Source of the DNA: QQVM01 sp035341855
Lineage (GTDB): Bacteria; Bacteroidota; Bacteroidia; AKYH767-A; 2013-40CM-41-45
DNA: 64,000 nt
Direction: 5' to 3'
NCBI GenBank assembly: GCA_035341855.1
Contig: DAOQWA010000004.1
Span: 62,001-126,000, forward strand
Shown here: in pieces, positions 26,601 through 33,842 of the stretch
Layout: the number at the start of each line of letters is the position of its first letter
How positions within the stretch are numbered: the first letter of the stretch is position 1
Position numbers and translations under genes: made by a program
Notes under the pieces: model-generated
Databases searched by the model: none
What the model was told of the DNA's origin: nothing
What the model saw: the letters and a program-made list of their open reading frames with translations, nothing else

Positions 26601-29422
26601 GTGGTTTTGTGACGCTTAATGTGAGCGGAAGTACTTCTCCTTATACTTACACATGGTCTAATGGAGGTTCTACTGACTCAGTTGGTAATTTAAAATCAGG
26701 GACTGTCTATTCAATTATTGAAGACCAAAATAATTGTTTAGATAGTGTTGGGTTTATTCTTTCTGATCCTGACTCAATGTCAACGCCGGTGTCAACATCA
26801 GATTATCTTGGATATAACGTTAGTTGTATAGGTTCATCCGATGGGTATATTGCACTTAATGTTAGCGGAGGTACAGGTTCATCTTATACATATTTATGGT
26901 CGAATTCAGCAACGACTGATAGTGTGTTTAATTTGTCAGCAGGAACTTATGATGTGACAGTTACTGACAGTAACGGTTGTATGAAAGATACAAGTATAGT
27001 GCTGACTGAGCCATCGGCTTTGAATCTAAGCTTGCTTGCAGATACTTTCAGTGGTGGATTTAATGTCAGCTGCTTAGGTTATATTGATGGTTTGGCGCGC
27101 TCAATAGTTAGTGGTGGTGTAGCACCATATAGCTACCTTTGGTCGAATGGTGAAGTAACTGATACGGCCAATGGATTATCGGCCGGAACTCATTATTTAT
27201 CTGTTACCGATAGTAACGGTTGTTCTATTTCAGATAGTATCACACTGATTGAGCCGGCTACGTTTTCTCTTACTGCCACGATGTCTGATTTTAATGGCTT
27301 CAATGTTGCATGCTTCGGAGATTCTACCGCTTGTATAAGCGTCAGCATCACAGGTGGTGCCACGCCATTTTCGTATCTATGGGATATTCAGGACACTCTG
27401 GATCAACCTATGATTTGCAATTTACCTGCTGACACCGTCGGTCTGAGAATGCAGGATGCTAATGGTTGCATACTGGACTCCACATTTATTCTTACTTCAC
27501 CCGGACCGATCGGCCCTGTAGGATTACTCTCTCAATACAATGGTTTCAATGTTGAATGTTTTGGATTCAATAATGGAGATATTGACCTGACCATCACAGG
27601 AGGTGTAGCACCTTTCACATATTTATGGTCAACTTCAGATACCATTGAGGATATCCAGAATCTCACGGCAGGTTTGTACCAGGTCGAGGTTACTGACACA
27701 AATGGTTGTGTGGATACTGCATCTTTCACATTAACAGAACCACCTCAAATACTCAATAGCATTTTTGCTTCTTCGTCTTCGTGTGGAAATGATAATGGAC
27801 TTGCTTGGGTGCAGGTAAGTTCCGGATTGACACCATATTCTTATGCCTGGTCTCCGTCTTCACTCACGACAGATACTGCATCAGGCTTGGCACCGGGATG
27901 GCATACAGTTATTATTACAGATAGTGTTGGTTGTAATCGAACAGATAGTGTCGAAGTAAGCGCGCTTCCTGTAATGACAGCAAGCATTTCTTCCCAAACG
28001 GATAATCTCTGTTTTGGAAGAGCTACCGGAACGGCTACAGTGTCAGTATCCGGTGGTTCATCTCCTTTCACTTTTGTATGGACAAATGGGGATGTAGGTA
28101 TGACTGCCGACAGTCTCCCTGCCGGAAACGTATCAGTTACTATTACCGATTCAAGTGGATGTGTCGAAGTGGTGTCGACTATAATCATGGAGAATCAGGC
28201 AATCACTGCTACTACGTCCGGAACAAATGCATTATGTAATAACATCAATGATGGAGTTGCATCCGTAACTCTGGCAGGTGGTACAGCTCCATTCGTGGTC
28301 ACCTGGTCGAATGGTGACACAGGTTTAAGTGCTGATAGTCTTGGCTTGGGATATGTCACATATACAGTCGTTGACTCTAACTCCTGTTCTTTGATTGATT
28401 CTATATTCATAAATCAACCGGCAGCAATCACAGTGACAGTGACAGCAATATCTTCTGTTTCATGTTTCGGTGAGGCGACAGGTTCAGCATCTGTCAGTTT
28501 GCCGAGTGGAGGTACACCACCATATTCATATGCCTGGTCGAACGGTGATACAGGTCCTTTTGCGGATAGCCTTCTCGCCGGAACAGTCACAGTAATAGTT
28601 TCAGATTCGAATTCTTGTTCTGCCGGCTTTAATGCAAATATAACTCAGCCAAGCTCCGCTCTAAGTGCCACGACAAACAGTACTGATGCTACATGTTTCG
28701 GTTATAATGATGGTGCAATATCCATTACAGTCTCAGGAGGTACACCGAATTATTCTTATTCCTGGTCACCTGCTGTAGGGACAGGTTCAAGCATTTCCGG
28801 TTTGACACAAGGATCCTATACTGTCACAGTTAGCGATGCATTGAATTGTACTTATTCAACTGTGATTGTAGTTGATCAACCTTCAGCAATTATAACAGAC
28901 GCAGGAGAGAATGTTTCCGGCTGCGAAGAGCAATATGAATTGAATGCAACTCTCGGAACCGGTTATACCGGCTTGTGGTCGCTCAGTTCCGGTTCCGGTG
29001 TCTTATCAAATCCAAATTCAACAACTACAACAGTTTCTCAGTTGGGTGAAGGTGATAACGTATTTCTCTGGACCATAAGTGATGGTACCTGCTTCGGCGT
29101 GGATTCTGTAATTGTTCAGTTGTACGAAGCCGGTGAATGTGAATTGGAACTTCCTTCAGCCTTCTCTCCAAATGGAGATGGATATAATGATGGCTTCTTT
29201 ATAAGAGGTATAGATCGCTTCCCTGATAATGTACTGACTGTTTATAACAGATGGGGCAATGAAGTATTTCATAAAGAAAATTACAAGAACACTCAATGGT
29301 ATGGCCAGAATAAGAATGGGGATGATCTGCCTGAAGGGACTTACTTCGTTGTACTTGTGATAAAAGGTTTGGATATAAAGAGATCAACTTATGTCGATCT
29401 CCGGAGATATAATGGAAGATAG
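23666..29422 (+). CDS. Large SprB-repeat adhesin with T9SS type B C-terminus, cassette 2
   Basis: A 1918-aa paralogue of the 16619 adhesin. The N-terminus has a long leader (hydrophobic run SFLMVALGVFC, then YATHASGSDLTYTW). The same Cys-rich head follows (FFRDCAG, CCRNC, YNHGVVDPNGDSLVYS). I count 17 SprB-type repeats (first near nt 24913, last ending near 28892), against seven in cassette 1. The type B sorting domain (LPSAFSPNGDGYNDGF, YNRWGNEVF, LPEGTYFVVLVI) closes the protein. It is expected to be exported by the T9SS and held at the surface, probably with the PorP-like protein encoded 35 bases downstream. The difference in repeat number suggests change in stalk length between paralogues. 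The sequence is clearly diverged from cassette 1, unlike the genes behind it. Confidence 0.85.
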   Translation: MNLPKYTPLSINSRNKTLIKACASFLMVALGVFCSQKTYATHASGSDLTYTWVSGNTFKVTVSFFRDCAGVAAPNSITLQARSSSCNRDQSYTLAKVSGTGQEITFPCRTVNTKCTSGSSIYAGYQQYVYEGNVTLPQKCTDWVLSYYVCCRNCAITTLNNPCNDNMYVEATLNNVAAPTNSSPKFTNIPVAFLCVNQSFTYNHGVVDPNGDSLVYSFITPKTYNTSNNTVGSVTYNSGYSAANPLSSTPAVNLNSSTGDVTMTPTSNNEVGVAAILVREYRNGVLIGSVIRDMQFLTKSCNPNLLPSASGINGTSVFSAVVCPGNTLSFTINSSDPNAADTVLMYWNDVIPGATFSTVGAKLPVGTFSWTPTLADARAQPYSFIVTVRDNACPTNGSQTFSYSILVPLVTANLSTSTFNGYSIACFGTSTGSATATGLGGTSPYTYAWTPSGSTTSLATGLAAGTHTVTVTDANGCPYTDSIALNAPIDSISSSVDTSTNVSCNGGADGTASISVSGGLLPYTYLWSPSGQTTGTATGLAANTYTVTARDNNNCASVRTIVITEPTVLMGSIGSFTNVTCNGNANGTISTNVSGGTPPYTHSWSNGLSTQNVTGLAPGTYRDTIRDSKGCTVIVSQAITEPGGAVGIPASSLSSSNVQCFGGSDGTASVLPSGGTPPYTITWSNSDIGNSADSLNAGVYTVTIEDGNGCTFDTTVTITEPAVLNSQFVNFSVTPAGTNITCNGNSDGNVRASVFGGTPPYTYMWSDGSTLDSITAKPAGTYWVHITDNQGCEHSDTTTLTEPSLLTTLLTKQDVVCKGESSGWIKASVTGGSPVYNYLWSPFFQTTDSIGGLPIGFYDVTVTDINGCSTFDTITVSEPDTLVPLITSIQFFGDVNVKCAGDSTATVSVQVTGGTGPYTYTWNNGLTTDTVFNLPAGTVSVYVRDNNGCSITGGRTLTEPGPFQYATIIHHPECYGDSSGFVTLNVSGSTSPYTYTWSNGGSTDSVGNLKSGTVYSIIEDQNNCLDSVGFILSDPDSMSTPVSTSDYLGYNVSCIGSSDGYIALNVSGGTGSSYTYLWSNSATTDSVFNLSAGTYDVTVTDSNGCMKDTSIVLTEPSALNLSLLADTFSGGFNVSCLGYIDGLARSIVSGGVAPYSYLWSNGEVTDTANGLSAGTHYLSVTDSNGCSISDSITLIEPATFSLTATMSDFNGFNVACFGDSTACISVSITGGATPFSYLWDIQDTLDQPMICNLPADTVGLRMQDANGCILDSTFILTSPGPIGPVGLLSQYNGFNVECFGFNNGDIDLTITGGVAPFTYLWSTSDTIEDIQNLTAGLYQVEVTDTNGCVDTASFTLTEPPQILNSIFASSSSCGNDNGLAWVQVSSGLTPYSYAWSPSSLTTDTASGLAPGWHTVIITDSVGCNRTDSVEVSALPVMTASISSQTDNLCFGRATGTATVSVSGGSSPFTFVWTNGDVGMTADSLPAGNVSVTITDSSGCVEVVSTIIMENQAITATTSGTNALCNNINDGVASVTLAGGTAPFVVTWSNGDTGLSADSLGLGYVTYTVVDSNSCSLIDSIFINQPAAITVTVTAISSVSCFGEATGSASVSLPSGGTPPYSYAWSNGDTGPFADSLLAGTVTVIVSDSNSCSAGFNANITQPSSALSATTNSTDATCFGYNDGAISITVSGGTPNYSYSWSPAVGTGSSISGLTQGSYTVTVSDALNCTYSTVIVVDQPSAIITDAGENVSGCEEQYELNATLGTGYTGLWSLSSGSGVLSNPNSTTTTVSQLGEGDNVFLWTISDGTCFGVDSVIVQLYEAGECELELPSAFSPNGDGYNDGFFIRGIDRFPDNVLTVYNRWGNEVFHKENYKNTQWYGQNKNGDDLPEGTYFVVLVIKGLDIKRSTYVDLRRYNGR
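24913..28892 (+). repeat. Seventeen SprB-type protein repeats in adhesin 2
   Basis: Tandem units of about 70-85 codons of the same pattern as in adhesin 1 (Cys-x-Gly at the start, GG-P-Y-x-Y-x-W core, Asp-x-x-Gly-Cys near the end). A subset (near nt 26780-27740) shares an extra lead-in of the NGFNV/GYNV type, suggesting internal duplication of a subset of units. Boundaries are approximate. Confidence 0.7.
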
Positions 29423-29457
29423 GCTTTGATCAATGGACGAAAAGAAAATTAAGGATT

Positions 29458-30399
29458 ATGAAAAGATTATTGAAGCGATTCTTCACCCTCTTGTTAGTCA
29501 GTGTAAGTCTGTGCGCTAATGCGCAGCAAGACTTGCTTGTAAGTCAGTACATGTTTAATCATTTACTGTTAAATCCGGGCTATGCCGGCAGTCATGACTA
29601 TATGATGGCCACGCTGTTGTATCGCAAGCAGTGGGTCGATCTAAAGGGCGCCCCGGAGACACAGGTAGCCTCCTTGCACGGACCACTTGGATTGTCGCAG
29701 TTTGGTTGGGGTGCCCTGATCTCCCATGATAAGATCGGAGTCACAGATCGCACGGATGCCTATCTAAATGCAGCGTATCATTTAAAGACGGGACCGAAGC
29801 TTCGCTTGTCCTTAGGACTCCGCGCCGGTGGCGGATACTACAGTTATAAGAACAGTGACCTGACCTACTGGGATGAAGGCGACCCTGCCTTTGCCGGCAA
29901 TAAGGTGAGTAAATTTTTGCCTAACGTAGGAGCCGGACTGTATTTGTATAGCAGAAAGTTCTATGCAGGATTATCAGTTCCAACGATCATCAGTTATGAT
30001 CCTGAAAAGAGCCTGAGTTTTGATGCCGGTGGAGGCGATGTAGTTCCTCACCAGGTCCGCCATTATTTTGCCACTGTTGGCACAGCGATAGAGCTGCATC
30101 CCGATGTGGTGATGAAACCCAGTGTGCTTGTGAAGTATGTAGACAAAGCCCCTGTCGAGGTGGACTTCAACTTAAACTTTTTACTTGCCAACACAGTGTG
30201 GGTTGGCGGTAGCTACCGAACGGGCGATAGCTTTGTAGGTATTGTAGAACTACAGCTGAGTAAAAAATTACGTATTGGCTACAGCTATGATTTTACCTTC
30301 ACCGATATCAAGGATTACTCCTCGGGTTCACATGAGATCATGCTGGGCTATGATTTTGGATACGATATCATGAAGATCAAAACCCCAAGGTATTTTTAA
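29458..30399 (+). CDS. PorP/SprF-family T9SS outer-membrane protein, cassette 2
   Basis: A 313-aa protein identical to the cassette 1 copy from residue FTLLLVSV onward. Only the first residues differ (MKRLLKRF here, MKKL there), because the duplicated DNA begins inside the signal peptide. It carries the QYMFNHLLLNPGYAGS family hallmark and a beta-barrel-type C-terminus. It starts 35 bases behind the second adhesin, so it is very probably cotranscribed with it. Two different adhesins are therefore paired with one and the same mature partner protein. Confidence 0.88.
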   Translation: MKRLLKRFFTLLLVSVSLCANAQQDLLVSQYMFNHLLLNPGYAGSHDYMMATLLYRKQWVDLKGAPETQVASLHGPLGLSQFGWGALISHDKIGVTDRTDAYLNAAYHLKTGPKLRLSLGLRAGGGYYSYKNSDLTYWDEGDPAFAGNKVSKFLPNVGAGLYLYSRKFYAGLSVPTIISYDPEKSLSFDAGGGDVVPHQVRHYFATVGTAIELHPDVVMKPSVLVKYVDKAPVEVDFNLNFLLANTVWVGGSYRTGDSFVGIVELQLSKKLRIGYSYDFTFTDIKDYSSGSHEIMLGYDFGYDIMKIKTPRYF

Positions 30400-30470
30400 A
30401 TCCATGTCCAAGTACTCCAATCAACATTCACACAACGCGGTCTAAACCGCAGCAAGCATAACGATCTGTC

Positions 30471-32378
30471 ATGAAGAAAACTTTTTCATATTTGTTCACA
30501 CTAAGCGTAGTGGTATTATTACTGAGCTCATGTGCCAGTTACCACGTCCGTCAGGGTAACCGCTTTTACCGTGATATGGCCTATAGTGAGGCGACTAAAG
30601 AATACCAAAAGGCTCTGGGGAAGAAAAGCTTTCCCGAGGCTCAGATCAAACTGGCCGAAAGTTACCGTCTGATGAATGACCTGAGTAAGTCTGAGGAAGC
30701 CTATTCCCGGGTGATGCAACTGGCCGAAGTAGAACCTGAACATCGCCTTCGCTATGCACAGTTGTTGATGCGAAGCGGTAAGTATGATCAGGCAAAAAAT
30801 TATTTTGATCAGTACCTAGGCAGCCGCCCTAACGATCAGGCAGCGCTTCAGCAACGACAAAGTTGTGATAGCATCGCAAGTTGGAAACAAGATAGCGCCC
30901 GCTATACCATTGAGCCAAGTAAACTCAATACGGGCGGCTCAAATTTTTCACCCGTATGGTACAGAGATGGAGTGGTGTTTGTGAGCGACCGCAATGCGAA
31001 GGCAAAAACCTACGTGTGGACCGGTCGTCCGTTCCTGGATCTGTATTATTCAAAGAAGGACCAGAGCGGAAACTATGGTATGGCCATGCCACTTCAGGGG
31101 GATGTGAACGGAATGTACCACGAGGGACCTGCCGCCTTTAACAGCAAAGGAGATACGATGTATTTCACGCGCAATAGTTATATGAAGCGCAAGGCAGAAA
31201 AGTCAGAGGAAGATGTGGTGATCCTTCAGCTCTATGAGGCGATCAATAAAGACACCTCCTTTAGCCAGGTGAGTTCGATGACATTGAACAGCAAAGAATA
31301 CAGCACCGGTCACCCAAGCTTAAGCTCCGATGGTCAGGTGATGTACTTTACCAGCGATATGCCGGGCGGCCAGGGAGGAAGTGATATCTATATGAGCCGA
31401 AAACAAAATGGTCAGTGGAGCGCAGCAAAGAACCTTGGTCCCAATATCAATACACCTTATAACGAAAGTTTCCCGATGTTGTGGAATGACAGCTTACTAT
31501 ACTTCAGCTCCGAAGGTCATTATGGTATGGGTGGACTTGATGTTTTTTACAGCAGCACCGATGAATCCGGCAACTGGAGCCGGGCACAAAATATGGGTTA
31601 TCCCTTTAACAGCAGCTATGATGACTTTGGAGTAGCAATGAATGCCGAAGGAACCGAAGGCTTGCTGAGCTCCAACAGAAATACACAGAACACGCAGCAG
31701 GATCAGATCTATGGATTTAAGATCAATGACCTTCGCTTTACACTGGAAGGAATCGCCGTGGAAAAGCAAAGCCAGAAGCCTCTGTCAGGTGTAGTAGTAG
31801 AATTGAGCAACCGAAAGACAGCAGAGAAGGAGCGTGTAACAACCGGCGAGGATGGAAAATTTTTCTTCAAGTTGAATCCGAACACAGATTATTCAGTAGT
31901 GGGAAGCAAGGATAGCTACTTTACCAATACCGAACCTGTGAGTACTGTAGGCAAGCTTCAAAGTGAGAACATGTATGTGAAGCTGAAACTGGAGATGGAA
32001 CAGATCATCGTAAACAAACCGATCGTACTTGAGAATATCTATTATGACCTGGATAAATACGATATCCGGGAAGATGCCGCCATTGGCTTGAACAAGCTTG
32101 TGAGCATTATGGAAGACAATCCGGAGATCAACATAGAACTAAGCTCACATACAGACTCGCGGGCAGATGACCGATATAACATGACCTTGAGTCAGCGCCG
32201 TGCCGAGTCGGCGGTGAATTATATAGTGAGTAAAGGAGTGAGTAAGGATCGAATCACGGCAAAAGGGTACGGGGAGACGATGCTGGTGAACCGTTGTTCA
32301 AATAAGGTGGACTGCAGTGAAGAAGAACATCAGGCCAATCGACGGACAGAGTTTAAAGTGACCTCGATGAAGAAGTAA
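30471..32378 (+). CDS. PorE-like OmpA-family lipoprotein, cassette 2 (identical to cassette 1)
   Basis: A 635-aa protein with the same amino-acid sequence as the product of 21513-23420: lipobox LSSC, TPR region, PD40-type propeller, carboxypeptidase-regulatory-like fold and C-terminal OmpA domain. It lies 71 bases behind the PorP-like gene, with the intergenic spacer also identical to cassette 1. It would place an OmpA-type peptidoglycan anchor next to the second adhesin system. Complete identity of two 1.9-kb genes implies very recent duplication or ongoing gene conversion. Confidence 0.88.
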   Translation: MKKTFSYLFTLSVVVLLLSSCASYHVRQGNRFYRDMAYSEATKEYQKALGKKSFPEAQIKLAESYRLMNDLSKSEEAYSRVMQLAEVEPEHRLRYAQLLMRSGKYDQAKNYFDQYLGSRPNDQAALQQRQSCDSIASWKQDSARYTIEPSKLNTGGSNFSPVWYRDGVVFVSDRNAKAKTYVWTGRPFLDLYYSKKDQSGNYGMAMPLQGDVNGMYHEGPAAFNSKGDTMYFTRNSYMKRKAEKSEEDVVILQLYEAINKDTSFSQVSSMTLNSKEYSTGHPSLSSDGQVMYFTSDMPGGQGGSDIYMSRKQNGQWSAAKNLGPNINTPYNESFPMLWNDSLLYFSSEGHYGMGGLDVFYSSTDESGNWSRAQNMGYPFNSSYDDFGVAMNAEGTEGLLSSNRNTQNTQQDQIYGFKINDLRFTLEGIAVEKQSQKPLSGVVVELSNRKTAEKERVTTGEDGKFFFKLNPNTDYSVVGSKDSYFTNTEPVSTVGKLQSENMYVKLKLEMEQIIVNKPIVLENIYYDLDKYDIREDAAIGLNKLVSIMEDNPEINIELSSHTDSRADDRYNMTLSQRRAESAVNYIVSKGVSKDRITAKGYGETMLVNRCSNKVDCSEEEHQANRRTEFKVTSMKK

Positions 32379-32399
32379 GCAAACAACACAAAACAGGAG

Positions 32400-32441
32400 A
32401 AGCCGGAAGCTGAGAACATTGTTCACAGATCCCGGCTTTTT
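32400..32441 (+). terminator. Terminator of adhesin cassette 2
   Basis: Same hairpin as in cassette 1 (AAGCCGG/CCGGCTT arms) with a shorter T-tract. It separates the cassette from the convergent minus-strand gene ending at 32463. Confidence 0.7.
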
Positions 32442-32462
32442 ATATAGGGTGAATTGTGAGGC

Positions 32463-33815
32463 TTAGCCTTTTGTTATTTTTCTGGAAACTTTTTTATTTT
32501 GAAATATAACGTCCAGTGAATATTCTCCTGTAGCAAGATTATCCTGATCACGGAAAATATGTACATTCTTTCCTTGAGGCGCTTCGAAGGTTTTTGTATT
32601 AAGAATATTTCCCTTAGCATCACTTAGCTGTATCCATACTCTTCCCGATTGAGGAAGGAAGTATGATACATCAAAAGATTGTTGGAATGGGATCGGTTTT
32701 ACAGTTTCGATTGAAAGTCCTTTGTCAGTTTTAAAACGAACTGCGGATAGGGGATGGCTTACAAATTTTCCATTGAGAAATGTTTGTCTCAAACGGTAAT
32801 AAACTATATTTGATAACTCTGCAACATGATCTGTATATGAATATTCTTCACCATTTGTAAAATTTGGATTAGAAGGGAAGGTACTTATTTTTACAAAGTC
32901 AATTCCGTTCATCGATCGTTCAATGGTGAAATAATCAACCTGATCATTCATAGTTGTAGACCAGTTGATCTTAACTTGCTGATCCTTTGGTTCCAGCATA
33001 AAGTTCAACAAAGATTCTGCGAACATAGAAACAGATCCGGTTGAACGGATTACCAGATTGTCAAACACAGGTCGATCGATACCGCCTCCATTCATATTTT
33101 TTCCAATAATTAAATTCTCTTGCTCTTTCCAGTATAATGGCATATTTGCTTGACCTTGATGACTCCAAACTACGACACTGTTAACAAATATTTCGCCTTT
33201 TCCGGTCGAAGGTGTATAAATAAACCTGTAAGTTCTGAAGACCGGATCTGAAACTACTTCATATTGAGTTTTAGCTTTGACGTTCACAAAAGAATTTCGA
33301 CCATCTGACACTCTATAGTTGATGATTAAAAATCCTTTTTCCATTCCGAAATTGAAGCCTGATCCTCTTGTAAGGAAATTTCCTGTTTCTTCGTTTCTTC
33401 TGTAGTCGATGCTTATATCAATTCCTTCAAGATCAAAAAGGGCATTTCCTGGTAACTCAAAATTCAGATCATTGCCTTCAGCACCCGGAGCAAGCCCTTT
33501 TGTCGAGGCTCTGCCACCAAAGGCTGAATGGGCATTTTTTCCGGATCGGATTGCATCCGGACCAAGTGTTGCAGTTAGTACATTTGAATTTTCCCAGGTA
33601 AATTCAGTAATGATATCACCGGTAATGTTCAATGAATTGCCACCGGATTCACTTCCATTACCGGAGGCACGGGATTTGCTTTGGTTACTTACATTTAAAT
33701 AAACTAGTAAGCCTATGGTGAAAGCAAAAGAAAATGAAACAATGCCGATAACCAGCATAAGCCGAATCGACAATTTGTTTTTAAGTTTTGTGCCAGGTTT
33801 AATTTTCCCTTTCAT
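32463..33815 (-). CDS. Membrane-anchored or secreted LamG-like protein with C-terminal T9SS-type domain
   Basis: A 450-aa protein. A basic N-terminus (MKGKIKPGTKLKNKLS) precedes one hydrophobic helix (about residues 18-42) and a Ser/Gly-rich linker. Residues about 65-260 look like a concanavalin/LamG-type jelly roll (YRFIYTPSTGKGEIFVN, ENLIIGKNMNGGG, FDNLVIRS). A fibronectin-like module follows (WSTTMNDQVDYFTIERS... YYRLRQT), and the end resembles a type A sorting domain (GEYSLDVIFQNKKVSRKITKG). It is the last gene of a three-gene minus-strand unit, 27 bases behind the gene at 33843, whose C-terminal half has the same fibronectin plus sorting-domain layout. The role is probably extracellular carbohydrate or matrix binding; function not established. 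Confidence 0.7.
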   Translation of the reverse strand: MKGKIKPGTKLKNKLSIRLMLVIGIVSFSFAFTIGLLVYLNVSNQSKSRASGNGSESGGNSLNITGDIITEFTWENSNVLTATLGPDAIRSGKNAHSAFGGRASTKGLAPGAEGNDLNFELPGNALFDLEGIDISIDYRRNEETGNFLTRGSGFNFGMEKGFLIINYRVSDGRNSFVNVKAKTQYEVVSDPVFRTYRFIYTPSTGKGEIFVNSVVVWSHQGQANMPLYWKEQENLIIGKNMNGGGIDRPVFDNLVIRSTGSVSMFAESLLNFMLEPKDQQVKINWSTTMNDQVDYFTIERSMNGIDFVKISTFPSNPNFTNGEEYSYTDHVAELSNIVYYRLRQTFLNGKFVSHPLSAVRFKTDKGLSIETVKPIPFQQSFDVSYFLPQSGRVWIQLSDAKGNILNTKTFEAPQGKNVHIFRDQDNLATGEYSLDVIFQNKKVSRKITKG

Positions 33816-33842
33816 TGAATGATTTTTTGTGTTTATGCTATT

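Larger units (their letters stand above)
29480..32441 (+). repeat. Long near-identical duplication, copy 2
   Basis: The second copy of the 2,962-bp block at 20522-23483, same orientation, offset 8958. Homology stops at the left inside the PorP signal peptide and at the right in the terminator T-tract; flanking sequences are unrelated apart from the diverged adhesin genes. Only two base differences were noticed by eye. Confidence 0.95.

Noticed and set aside
24913..28892. Regular repeats as a possible CRISPR or DNA-level tandem repeat
   Set aside because: Unit similarity is at the protein level with conserved Cys, Gly and Trp positions; the DNA units are diverged and of unequal length.
20522..32441. 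Transposon or integrated element as cause of the long duplication
   Set aside because: No transposase, terminal inverted repeats or target duplications are visible at either edge of either copy.
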